A stretch of DNA of 64,000 bases, from assembly GCA_038030265.1 (NCBI GenBank), contig CM075939.1:28439253-28503252 (forward strand), written 5' to 3'. The notes under the pieces are model-generated. The model had not been told where the DNA came from. It worked only from the letters and a program-made list of their open reading frames with translations, and did not search any database. A program made the position numbers and the translations under genes. This stretch comes from Corythucha ciliata. Lineage: Eukaryota; Arthropoda; Insecta; Hemiptera; Tingidae. Position 1 is the first letter of the stretch. Every line of letters begins with the position of its first letter. Of this stretch, positions 49,001 through 60,027 are shown one piece after another.

Positions 49001-49879
49001 AGGCTCTTTAAATAGAAAATTTTGTGATCTTTCCAATGGGCTCATCATTTTTGCCATTGCAACAATTATTGCGTGTGCAGCAAGCTGTTTCTGAAAAAAT
49101 CAGAAAATGGCGGATATCTCGGAAACAAAGCGGAATTTCGGAAAAGTGCAAATAGTCATTTCGATCAGAAATCAGTTGGCCCTTCACTGGTTTTTCTCTG
49201 TCCAGTCGCTTTTTGTACACCCTGTATATATTAAAGTAGAATAAACTGTCAGTGATGCCATAACCTTAAGAGAGGGACTGTCAAAGGGCAGCCAACCCTC
49301 GCACAAGTGCCATTGTTCATGCATAGTACAATGAGTACTATGACAGAAACTGCAATCAAAATTATTCATCAAAACAAAGGGTACAATGTACAGAAAGTTT
49401 AAACTAATAATAAAAAATAAAAAAATAAATAAATTTGGATACGAAGAAAATGTGGACGGAAGGAAAACCTGGGAAATGTGGACATATGTGGAGAGAATCG
49501 CGTTCGTTTTTTGTCCGAACCCGAAGTGTTAACTTTCGGAGCTGAACAGCGCGCTGTTAACTCACTTTGCTGTAAGACTGTTATACTTTGCCTGAACACT
49601 CCAAGTTAACTACATAGATTCAATTTTAATTCATCCATAGCTCTCCCAACAGTAAACACAGGGGCAGCTCAGAATCACTATTCTTATAGGGGCATAATTT
49701 GTTTTAATGACTTGCCAAATGATGTAAAAATGCTGTTGATAGGATGTGGAAAAATAAAATGAAAAACAATGTAATTAATAGAATACTTTACGCTCACTAT
49801 CTAAGTAAACAAAAACAAGAAAATTGATTATTTTAATAGATCATAGGTAATAATATGTTGTGAATATAACGACTCTTCG

Positions 49880-49912
<33 letters not shown>

Positions 49913-51105
49913 ACATGCTTGAGTAATCCAACTTGTATAAAAAATTTGAACGTGTCATCCCAATCGGTGAAGGCCGTTTATACTACTGTACGTGCGCCAG
50001 AGTAAATATAGGTACGTCCTTTATTCGGTCAGTATTGGTAAAAAGTTATTTCCAATGAGGGCACAACTGAAAACTAGACTGTTCTAATGATACCGATTCA
50101 CGCTTACTATGAAATTCGGACCAAACTTTCGTAAAGCCTGGTGTACATAGGACGCAAAAAGGCCTTCGCAACAGAGAACGTAGAAGTAGTAGCCATGGCA
50201 GTAATGGTGGGAGGGGAGAGGGATTATAGAGCCAATTGGCGATTCAAGCGTTGCTTTGGTTGTGCCTTCTTTTTTCTTCTTGGTTGAGACTCGACTGTGG
50301 ATGGAGTATCGATCAGGCATTAACTGTGGGCTGGAGCTTCTCTGTGGTTGCGGACCGAGGTTTGGAGCTTGGATGCGGCTGGGCCTTATTATTTTGTGGT
50401 TTGGAGCTTCACTAAGGGTGGTGCTTTACTGTGGATGGATCCAGTCGGTTCGGAGGACGAGGGACACTTGATCTGTTACTAGCCGGCCCGGCCTTCCTTA
50501 TAGGTGCCCAGATTTTGGAAACAAATAATTTCAAAAACCATAATAAGAAAGGTGAAAATTTATAATCTGTTTGAAATCGAAGAAAACAGTAGAAACAAGT
50601 TTCCTAACGGCCGGGTTAATATTTGACACTACCGGACACTAAAACAGGGCGGGGGGGGGATGAAATAGATAATGAATACACCCTCCACGCACATTGCAAT
50701 CAACCACAAAATTCGTAAGTTGAGTTTCTCATTAATCACTTGTTGTATTGTACAAAATATTATTATTTTTTAATTAGCTGTACGATACTTTAGTTTATCT
50801 CATTTTTGAATTATTCATAATTATTTTCGTTCAACGTCAATTTCTTTCAATGGTATAGCGCGTAGATTTTTTTTTTCGAGGCATTTTATCACGAACTAAC
50901 AGATATCATAATAATTTTTCACTTTATTTCCGGAATATTATTCTGTAAATGTTTTATCGCAGCTAAAGTTTCGTAGTTAAAGTTTGTATACGTATTCAGT
51001 TTAGCTGATTTTAACGAAACCGTGATTTCTTCCCGACTAAACGGTCAAGCCCGATTTGTCAGTTTTATTTATTGTTGGAGAAGAAATAAAATAAAATGAA
51101 TACCA
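46048..51105. other. No gene recognised; scattered simple repeats
   Basis: Contains a hairpin motif at 46095-46118, a (GA)n run (46361-46386), poly(G) (46571-46582), an isolated CACCCTG end (49224, followed by TA) and an A-tract (49880-49910). At about 50320-50440, imperfect 36-base repeats built on TTTGGAGCTT occur. Frames of 66-107 codons show no domains. Confidence 0.4.
46092..46118 (+). other. Hammerhead-like stem motif
   Basis: The 6-bp stem GTCGGC/GCCGAC (46095-46100, 46108-46113) closes a GAGACCT loop and is followed directly by GAAAC. It looks like stem II plus the GAAA part of a hammerhead, but the 5' core reads TTGAACA instead of CTGANGA, so it would be inactive. Confidence 0.3.
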
Positions 51106-51109
51106 ATTT

Positions 51110-51430
51110 CGGGAGTTGAAGGCAGAAAAGAGCAAACCGCCAAGTATGTTGTTGATCAATCTTTTATCATTCTCGAATTTTCGCCCCGGAGAAAGAGAAG
51201 TGAGATCAAATTTCAACACCAACGGAAAACAAAACAAAAGGAAAATGCCGTTGACCCGCATGACTACGCCAAACGCAACCGTTTCGAACATCTCATTTTC
51301 GCCCCGTTCACCGGGGCATCTTCAGGTGCAACAGCAACATCAAAAGGATAACACAACCAAATGTAACTCAAACATGAATAAATAAAATAAATAAATGAAT
51401 TCCATGAAACCACATGTAATAAATAAATAA
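51110..51430 (-). repeat. Penelope-like terminal repeat copy interrupted by a 106-bp unit
   Basis: On the minus strand it contains CTGAAGATGCCCCGGTGAAC followed by GGGGCGAAAA, a hammerhead-like core, then GATTGATCAACAACATACTT and CTCTTTTCTGCC. The same sequence lies in opposite orientation at 57640-57860 without interruption. Here a 106-bp unit (51189-51294) splits it. Overlapping frames on both strands reflect the repeat. Confidence 0.6.
51189..51294. mobile_element. 106-bp insertion with 12-bp target duplication
   Basis: The unit GAGAAAGAGAAGTGAG... is bounded by ATTTTCGCCCCG on both sides (51177-51188, 51295-51306). The matching site at 57757-57775 lacks it and has the sequence once. A second copy of exactly 106 bp lies at 56343-56448. 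TTTCGAAC near one end resembles a weak B box. The nature of the unit is not established. Confidence 0.7.
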
Positions 51431-51824
51431 AACTGTCAGGACATACCAATGCTTCTGTTGACTCAAAATGAGCCAGGTCGTTGATGTAGAAAATTATCAT
51501 TATTTGTGACTATATCTGAGAAAATAAATAAATAAACAAATAAAAACCAAGGTCAGAAAACTAACACACCACAGTGTGTCAACTCAATATTATTACCAGT
51601 CAACGTCGATGTCCATAATTGGTTCACAGACATCGACATTGACTTGTAATAATATTAAGTTGAACCACTGTGGAGTGTTAGTTTTCTGACCTTTGTTTTT
51701 ATTTGTTTATTTATTTATTTTCTCAGATATAGTCACAAATAATGACAATTTTCTACATCAACGACCTGGCTCATTTTGAGTCAAGAGAAGTATTGGTATG
51801 TCCTGACAGTTTTATTTATTTATT
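51417..51824. repeat. 400-bp palindrome
   Basis: Arms of about 200 bp (51417-51622 and 51632-51824) are roughly 95 percent complementary by eye, around a spacer of about 10 bases. They share CTGTCAGGACATACC, GAGCCAGGTCGTTGATGTAG and GTCAGAAAACTAACAC. The right arm ends in the (TTTA)n tail of the non-LTR retrotransposon. Confidence 0.8.
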
Positions 51825-54492
51825 TTTTTTAAGGCATCAACTACGAGGTTATTAGCCTTTACTTCCTTTTAGCCTATGTTCCTGTCATCGTCTATGGGTA
51901 AGTTCTATTTATTTTTCCAATATGTGTTTTCGCTGGGTATGCTTTCTGTTCTTCTGGTTCTGATTTTCTGTTCCTTGTTTTTTGTTTTGTTTTTCTTGTT
52001 TGTTGTGGTTATGTTTTGTTTCTTTTTTCGATTCCTTGATTAATTATACCTTCTCTTGGATTTTTAATATAACTCATTAACTGACTAGAATACATATCAC
52101 AGGCGATTCTTACTTGTAAGTAAAAACATTGCGACCACATCACATTCTGTAATCACAGAATGTGAATTTATATTTTATATTATAGAATTTATATTATATC
52201 ACAGTAAATTTTAGCCTATATTACATTCAAGATATTATCGGTCAAACTCAACAAGTGTTTATAGTTAGGCAATTTTCTGCCAAAACAGTGTTCTCTTTGC
52301 TGTTGGTAAGCTGGGCACTGTAGAATAATATGTCTCAGCGTGAGACTGCAGTTACACTGCGTACAAGATGGTCGCCGCTGGCCTGTTAGGCGGTAGTCAT
52401 TTGTCAATCTGCTATGCCCCGTTTGGATCCGTGCTAATTTTATCAATTCATTTCGGCTATGGAGTGCAGTACTTTGTTTTACCCCAATAATTGGCACAAT
52501 CTCTTTTAACTGTGAACTCGAATCAGACCATTCTTCCTGCCATCGATCCCAGATAATTTGTTTTAATCTCATTCTTCCATCCTGCACTCTTATCCGGAGG
52601 GAGCTAGCTTCATTTCCAACGGATGCGGCTCCTGCCGCAAGCCGGTCCACCTGTTCATTCCCTTGTATGCCCACGTGGCTTGGCACCCACAGGAAACGTA
52701 TTATTTTACCCCTACCTTCAAGTAGTTTCAGCTTATTGTGTATAGTTTTATCATATCATCCGTTGTGTATTTGTTTTTCAGCGCTTGTAGTGAACTGAGC
52801 GAGTCACTTATTATTAAAACTTTACTGCATGTTACTTTATTTGAACAATAATTCAACGCATGATGAATTCCGTAGAGTTCAGCTGTATAAACGGATGTAT
52901 ATTTTGGTAATATGCTAGAGTATATGTATACTCGTCTTCGAACCGTCTGTGTATATGCATTCGTATCCCTGATAATTCTCCAGAGTTTGTCTAAAAAGCG
53001 CTACGAAGGCACGCGAGGGCAACAATTTTTTCTGCGCTATTTGTAGCGTTAAATCCACAAATGCATCGCTGAGTAATCATGGATATATTGAGTTGCTTTC
53101 TTTCTCTAACACTGACGGCAGATGCATTTCAAGTTTTGCCATAATTTCTTTGAGTCGCACTGAGTAGGGTCTCGTGCGTGTAACTTGCGTTGAATACCCT
53201 TCCACCCTGCTCTCGTCAAAAATTGTATTATGCATAAAGTGATCCGGATGTCGTTTAATTTTTATGGTGTACTTGAGATTTATGTAGTTACGATGGTGTT
53301 CAGGTGGTAAATGTGCAGAAAGAACAAATAGATCATTTACTGGTGTTGTTCGGAAGATTCCCAACAATAAGTCTCTGTCGGAACCCCATCTATGGTTAGA
53401 TAACACCTTTAGCAACCTTATTGACTTTTGACATTTAGCAACAGTCTCATTTATATGCCTTTCCCATCTTAGCTGGTCGTCAAAAAACAGACCTAAAAAT
53501 TTGTGATCCTGCTTGAATTGGATTTCTTTGTTCTAAAGAGACAAAGAGGGATTGCTGTGAGGCGTCCTGAGTCTACAAAAGTGTACTGCAACTGGTTTTT
53601 CATCCGAGAAAATGAGACCACAGTAAGCAGCATTCTCTACAAGCTGGTCTATCGCTATCTGTAAAGTGTTGGTACCATCTGAATCAAGTTTGTGTCTATG
53701 GAATATTGCCAAGTCATCGGCATACATCGATGCATGAACGTTTCTTGGAAGATTATTAGTTAATTGATTAATCGCTATCAAGAATATGGTCACACTCAAA
53801 ACTGATCCTTGAGGTATTCCATTCTCCTGAAAGCGGCTAGTCGAGAGAGAGTTACCAACTCGGACAACAAAACTACGGTGCTCAAGAAAGCTTTGGACAA
53901 CGCGGGGTAGTTCACCCTTGAAGTTCCACTGGTCTGACTGTTTCAGTACTCCGACTCGAAACACTTTGTCGAAGGCATTCCTAATATCAAAGAAAACTGT
54001 GGTCACATGGCCTCTTTGCAAAAACGCCTCCTGAATGTACTGCTCCAAGTAAACAAGCTGGTCCTCGGTAGAGTGCCCTGGCCTAAAACCTGTTTGCTAT
54101 TTATTCAACAATTTTTCTCTCTCTAGAACTCTTACTGTCGGTAATTAACTAGACTCTCATACAGTTTCCCCATACAAAATGTAAGAGAGATAGAAAGGTA
54201 GCTAGATTTTGAGGGTCCTTTCCTGGTTTTAAAACAGGCACGATAACAGCTTCTTTCCAAGACGTTGGGTACTGCCCCTCCGACCAGAGGTTATTGTATA
54301 GCTGCAGCACTTTCCCTTTATTTTGACGAGACAATTTCATTAATAACTCATTAGGGACATCATCAATCCCAGGGGATTATTTACCGGCAAGACGCTCTAT
54401 AGCCCGTTCCAGCTCGCTAAAAGTGAAAGGAACGTTTGTACCGCCGCATGGGTCTGGGTTTAGGGAGTCGACAAAGAGTAGCAAAGAGTTAC
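51812..54492 (-). pseudogene. Non-LTR retrotransposon ORF2, RT and RNase H part
   Basis: Minus-strand remnant of a LINE. RT appears as SPGIDDVPNELL, PVLKPGKDP, FFDIRNAFDKV, GIPQGSVLS and YADDLAIFH (54380 down to 53533), with the catalytic YADD intact. It is followed by a thumb region (53077-53415) and an RNase H end with PSHVGIQGNEQVDRLA (52630-52690) and a CTQC-NCS-H-CP zinc-knuckle-like tail (52300-52380). Stops (for example before SPGIDD at 54376) and frameshifts make it inactive. The 3' UTR ends at an A-rich (TAAA)n tail near 51812-51831. RNase H presence fits I/Loa-like clades; the clade is not proven. Confidence 0.85.
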
Positions 54493-57178
54493 CTTTACCC
54501 CGTGATGTACATTTATTATTTAGAGTCTGACTCACCTTTCCCCAGGCCTGACGGCCTGCGGTAGCGTGTACACGAGCTGGCACGAGGGCTGGTCGCGAGG
54601 CTTCGGCCCCCCCTGCACGGATGTGCGTACCTGACTCTAAGCTGTCCCCTCGACTCTGTCCCCCCTGGGTTTTTATACTAAACCCCCGAGGACATGTTTG
54701 TAAAACCCTAAGTGTTGTGGATAACAAGCAGTTTCCTCAAGGATTTGTTGACGCTATCGGGTCATTCTCTCCCGCTCGTCCCTGAGCTCGCCGGGTTCAT
54801 TCACCGAGCGGTGAACAATTTCCCGGACCGAGCTCCTTTTCTCTATCACTTAACATAACGCGCTGCGTCCCGCCAGCGCACAAACAGCCTGCTCCACCTT
54901 GTGTGCCCGGCTTGGCACCTCTCCTCCGGCCGGAACCCTCACCCGCCACTCCCGGCGTTCTCTGGTGGGTGGGGTTCACATTCAGGCACGCACAAATAAG
55001 GGCAAGGTCCAGCTGCTCGACGGCCTACACAAGGGGACGGCCTCAAAAAAAGTTCTTCTTCACCAACCAACGAAAGGGGAGGGGTGTCATACTCGCCAAG
55101 ACGAGCAAGGAGGCCGATTCCCTCCTTGAAGAGAACGGCCCTCGACGCCGCCTCACCCCTGAGAATCCTGCTATGTCCTACATCACCTCGGAATTTCGAT
55201 TTCTATTATCCCCCCCCCCCAATTTCGCCCCTTACGTTTTCGCTATTGAACACCGTTCTATACCCCCCAAAATGAAAACCAAATGCCACAGCCCTTTGCC
55301 AGACACGTTCCACACGCCGCAAACCGCCGAAACCATGAGGAGGAGAGCCTGTACAAACCAAAAACAACGAAATATTGACAACAGCCAAATAGATAAAGAC
55401 GAATATGTAAATCATCAAGAAAAAAGAAGAAAACCAGCTGGGCCGCCAATCGATCCATTGCGCCGAAGGGCTTGAAGACCTCCCGAGCACATGCGTCGCA
55501 TCATTCGTTCCTGTGAGTGGGCCGATGGACCACTGCCCCCCCATCACACGGAGACCATTTCCCAAATGCCCAGAATCGCCCTGGACCTCCTTCGACGCCC
55601 ACCGTTCCTCCAAACCGTCGTGCCAAACAAGAAGAGCCGCACCATGCGTGATAACAGACCAACGCCTCCCCTGATGTGTAAAGGACCCAGAGCAGTGACC
55701 CCGCCCAAATACCAACCAAACGCCTCCTGGAACAGAAGAAACAAAAGATCTCTCCTCCCAAAAAGAATTAGAACTTGCAGAACAACAACAGCACAACGAA
55801 CAACCGAACATTTCAAGCTCCTCCCCCCTCTCCGGCAATTCTCACCTGACATCATCAAAAACAATAAGAGAAAAGCAAAACTAACAACTAGTAATCAAAC
55901 CAACTGCGAAATAAGAAAAACTGCCAAGACTTCACGCCGGCTTCAAACCCAGCCGAACCCTGTAGTGCCAGCCAAAAACCACGACAGAAACCCCCCTGGC
56001 CCAACTTAAAACTAAAAATTACTCGTGAGAACCTCCTCGTTTCCACCTAGTTCCGCGGAATCCGTCCGCCGTTAAATCCAATAACTCATTATAACACCCT
56101 CGTTCTCATCAAGTTCGCGGAATCCGTCCGCCCGGTTAGTCCTGCCGTTACCCCTATGGCACACGGTCACTTGTTTCCTAAAACCTAAAAGCCAGCGAAA
56201 TTCGATCGATAGTCCCCAACAAACCCCACACGGTAAAACGGAGGTCCACCAGCGAAGACCAGCGAAGGAAATAAAATTTAAACTTGAACCGTTTGCCGAA
56301 TAAAAAGTGGAGAAAACAAAAACTACTTTAAAAAGAATGCCGGAGAAAGAGAAGTGAGATCAAATGTCAACACCGACGGAAAACAAAACAAAAGGAAAAT
56401 GCCGTTGATCCGCATGACTACGACAAACGCAACCGTTTCGAACGTCTCATTTACGACAAATCAAAAACAACAAAACACCCAAGCTGATGCACCTTAAGTA
56501 ATCCACCGGAATTAGTTCGCCAATAACTCAACTAATGACAATAGGATTTACCCTTGAAAAGAAAATTGAAGAAAGAGAGAGAAAAAAAAAAACAATTCGT
56601 CAGCAACCTGATGACTGCCAGCCAAGAAAAAAAACACATTCCTCGAAATTCAACGCGTCAGACCCTACAACCTTTTTCATCTTAAATCTCTAATCACGAA
56701 TCAAACCATTTGATTTTTCCCTAGCCCTGCACGCAACTCAAACACTTCCACAAGTCAACTGCACAATTCTTACGAGAACATTTTTCATTTCCAACACGGG
56801 TCGGGTTTCAATGAATGAATAAATCACGCCGAGTGACGCGGATGCCACAAAAAAGGACGAACAAGAAACAAGACAACAAAGTGAACAGAACTCACGGAAA
56901 TAAGATTCGTTTAAATACAGCCTGAACAGAACGCTGAAACCACCGCCACAAACTGTACCGCCCATACAGACGTACCGGGGGTCTAGATACCCACACAAAC
57001 CGCAACAACAGCAAACGACAAAGCAACACAAAAAACAACGTAAAGACGGACAGATCCCTCGATCCAACCGACAACCAGTGAAAAACCTAACAGACCACCC
57101 GGGGGAACGATACCAATGTACACTAACCGTTGGGGGGGGGGGGACGAAACCTGGACCAACGGACCGCCGCTGCCACCA
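54493..57178. mobile_element. 2.7-kb insertion inside the LINE ORF2
   Basis: The ORF2 sequence around LLLFVDSLNPDP occurs twice, at 54437-54492 and 57179-57235, about 56 bp with few mismatches, bracketing sequence foreign to the LINE. The insert is CA-rich on the plus strand. Plus-strand frames of 190 codons (54903-55475) and 172 codons (55491-56009) are basic and proline-rich with no domain I recognise. It contains the second 106-bp unit (56343-56448) and a minus-strand TATA motif. Its class is unknown. Confidence 0.55.
54671..54677 (-). promoter_or_regulatory. TATA-like promoter motif in the insertion
   Basis: TATAAAA on the minus strand is followed about 25 bases downstream by ACAGAGTC and, 110-150 bases on, by AATAATAAA. 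The order TATA, start, poly(A) signal resembles an LTR, but no second LTR or TG...CA ends were identified. Confidence 0.3.
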
Positions 57179-57636
57179 ATGTACCGCTGGATGGGTCTGG
57201 GTTCAGGGAGTCGACAAAGAGTAACAAAGAGGTACGTTGTAATCTTTTACTTCGTCTGTATTAAACCAAATATTTTGTCTCGACTGTTCGTCCAAGCTTT
57301 GTCGAATTTCTCGTGGGTAGCTGTGGTGTTTTCATAGTGATCGGCATATTTGTTGGCTATTTTCTTTTCATCATCTAGAACTTTGTCACCTATGCTGCTA
57401 ATAATATATACTGGCGCTGAATTGGAAGGTTTTCCATTGAGAGTTTTAATCCTTGCCCATACATGTGCACTCGGCGTATTAGAATTAATAGATTTCACGT
57501 ACTCTTCCCACGACTTTTTTTTAGCCCTCTGCTTCAAATACCTCTCGCAAGCTCTTAGTTTTTTAAACTGAATTAAATTTTCAATTGTTGGGTGCCTTTT
57601 ATAATAGTTAAACTTATTCTTCTTCATCCTATTCAC
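57179..57636 (-). pseudogene. Non-LTR ORF2, linker between endonuclease and RT
   Basis: The minus-strand frame of 129 codons carries FKKLRACERYLKQRAKKKSW, then EEYVKSINSNTPSAHVWARI, the typical linker ahead of the RT, and then KYADHYENTT. After a shift it continues into LLLFVDSLNPDP, the same sequence that resumes at 54492. Upstream of 57636 the endonuclease domain is absent, and Penelope-like repeat sequence takes over, so the LINE is truncated at its 5' end. Confidence 0.8.
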
Positions 57637-57639
57637 CTT

Positions 57640-57860
57640 TATATTTATTATGTGTGGTTTTATGGAATTTATTTATTTTATTTATTCCTGTTTGAGTTAC
57701 ATTTGATTGTGTTATTCTTTTGATGTTGATGTAGCACCTGAAGATGCCCTGGTGAACGGGGCGAAAATTCGTGAATGATAAAAGATTGATCAACAACATA
57801 CTTGGCGGTTTGCTCTTTTCTGCCTTCAACTCCCGAAATTTAAATTCAGACCCGCCGTAA
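57640..57860 (+). repeat. Penelope-like terminal repeat with hammerhead-like core
   Basis: CTGAAGA (57738-57744) matches the hammerhead core CUGANGA. It is followed by U, a 6-bp stem (57746-57751 with 57757-57762) and GAAA (57763-57766). One extra base sits between core and stem. Penelope-like elements are known to carry hammerheads in their terminal repeats, which is the basis of the assignment; no Penelope RT or GIY-YIG frame is nearby. Confidence 0.45.
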
Positions 57861-58214
57861 AAACTCTTTAATTGTAAAATAAATACATACATGTATAAAA
57901 TATAATTAAGCTCTCCACTATTCCTGAACAGAGTTTAGCCAGGAAAGGCACGGGAAAGGGAAAATGACGAACGAGTTACATAATACAGGAGCATTTTGCT
58001 CATTTAGTTATTTTTATTAGGGCCACGACTGAATGAATGAAATCTTTAGCGGGGGTTGGACTTTGTTCGTCTGGTATTGGCATGACGTCACGGGAAGATT
58101 TCCCATAAATGCCCTATCTTGCCTCGGTTTCTATTCAGATAAGTAGTGCAGGTATAGTCTGTCCGCTTAGTGATGGAAGATGGATTCTCGCCCGCCCTTG
58201 AATTTATAACGGTT

Positions 58215-58335
58215 CCGATTCGCACAAAATTCTGCAACGCGGCAATTCATTTCTACCCGTCTTCTGCAGTAACATATTATTTAATTAAGAGTGGACGGGT
58301 GGAAATGAACTGCCCAAATGCAGAATTTTGAGTTT
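58215..58335. mobile_element. Hairpin MITE, family A, diverged copy
   Basis: CAAAATTCTGCA, GCAATTCATTTC and ACCCGTCTTC are mirrored by GGACGGGTGGAAATGAACTG and TGCAGAATTTTG. It abuts a truncated mariner-like element on its right. Confidence 0.6.
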
Positions 58336-58639
58336 TAAACCATTTTTAAATTGTCGACGTTTTTGAAAAGATCACACATTTTTACTTCAGAAAATGTCTC
58401 GATCAACATAATTTTAGTTGCTTCCGAAAATTTCAGTAATTCGTTAAAAATGAAGAAAGAGGCGCTTTCGAAATTTCCTGTGTACGATAGCGCCAGTTTC
58501 TGACCAAGTGATCGTAGTGAAATATTTTCGCCAATTTCAGTAAAACATGTCCTTGTCGAGAGCTTTCAAATTATTTTTGAAGAATTTAAATCGGCTCATT
58601 TTTCTATGAAATATAAGATATTGTTGCTAACGTGTGAAA

Positions 58640-58760
58640 AATGATCGTGGCATTGAGGTCTTCTTCCTGCCATACTGGCGCCAGTTCGACTGCTGTTGAT
58701 ACCGTCTCTGGTAAACGTGGCCTCGTCCGTAAAAAGAATAAGAGGAACGGATTGCTGTTT
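58640..58760 (-). pseudogene. Transposase fragment (DDE, Tc1/mariner superfamily)
   Basis: The minus strand reads ILFTDEATFTRDGINSSRT, the block around the second catalytic aspartate of Tc1/mariner-type DDE transposases, and continues with WQEEDLNATI in another frame. Frameshifts and the short length make it a remnant. Confidence 0.65.
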
Positions 58761-59032
58761 CTAGAACACCCAGTGATAGATTTTGCACTTACTGAAATTG
58801 GTACAGGTAGTGTGTGAGAAATATTCACTCTGGAAAAAACGCATCACAAGAAAACGAAAAACAAAAGAGTAGGTTTTGGATATTATTAAAATACGTAGGT
58901 GTTCTTTAGGGTACATTTTAGGTTGATCTATTCTGAAAGTTCATAGCAAGTTTTCCTCCAATATCTTACAAGTAGACAGTCAGAGGGGGGGGGGCGTAAA
59001 TTTTTTGGCAGTTTTGTCCTTTGTCACAGACA

Positions 59033-59288
59033 GGGGGGTGATTCTGTAACTTGCAAAATTTACGTGTCGTAAAAAGGAAGAAGGGCGAGGGGAGGTACCT
59101 CGTTGCCATGGTTTTTACGATACCTAGTGAATTAAACTGTGGAATTTTCACGCTAGAATGTGTGGTCTCGAAGAAAAAATAATAAATTCTTGACAAATAC
59201 GTGGTAAAACCAAGGCAACGGGGTACACCCTCTCCACCTCCTTCCCAATTACGACACGTAAATTTTGCGAGTTACAGAATCACCCCCC
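59033..59288. mobile_element. MITE inserted in mariner-like copy 2
   Basis: GGGGGGTGATTCTGTAACTT and its complement AGTTACAGAATCACCCCCC bound 256 bp, with further inverted stretches (AAATTTACGTGTCGTAA). The paralogous site in the 61948-63618 element is uninterrupted, which supports insertion. Confidence 0.75.
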
Positions 59289-60027
59289 AGGTTATTAAAC
59301 TGAATAATCAGCAAAACCCAACAAATTTACTTTGTAATAACGCGTTTAAGGAAGGTTCGCGTATGTTTTAATTGATGACTTACTCCGTGTTTTTCCAAAC
59401 GTTAGTAACAATATCTCATGAAATAATTAACCTATTTCAATTCTTCAAAAAACAATTGAAAGCACACGACATGGATATGTTTTGCTGAAATTGGCGAATA
59501 TTTTTCACTATGATCGTCGCCAAAAGAGGTAAGATGACCGTCGTATCATCGTGTGTCGGTACCAACCACTTGTAGGAGAGCGGCTAGGCTGCAGAGCTTA
59601 TACTTTGGTTCCTGAATCCAGCTAGATATTACGGATGTGCCCATTTCCCGTGGAAATTCCGAGGTACTGTTCCATTTTCCTGTTGCAGGAAAAGTCGTGA
59701 ATCATGTTGTTTATGCCATGTTCAAAAATACGATGATACGTTCAAGAGGTTGTTTGTAGGAGATTTGCCGAATGTCTACCTTATCATTTATCTTTTTCAA
59801 CAATGTCATTAATTTTTCAAAAATCATCTTTTCTCTGACAACCAGCCCTCAACATTGTATGTATGTGCAGCATATCGAAAGCTCTTGAAATAAAAACAAT
59901 TAAAACTCATAAATAATTAATGTAAGTAATATCCAAATACTCAACGAGAGGGTTCCGTTCATTAAATACTCACATCGATAAATTTTGAGGGAGCCTGAAC
60001 AAAATCAAGTAGGCTTTTATTTTCAAT

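Larger units (their letters stand above)
58346..59525 (-). mobile_element. Truncated Tc1/mariner-superfamily element, copy 2
   Basis: Both sides match inner parts of the TIRs of the element at 61948-63618 (GACGTTTTTGAAAAG on the left; ATGACTTACTCCGTGTTTTT on the right), and the centre carries a homologous transposase fragment. Outer ends with CAGGGTG are missing. A 256-bp MITE is inserted at 59033-59288. Confidence 0.75.

Noticed and set aside
54903..56009. Two basic, proline-rich plus-strand frames as a retroelement gag
   Set aside because: No zinc knuckle or other gag feature is visible; composition alone (CA-rich strand) could keep the frames open. Kept only as part of the unknown insertion.
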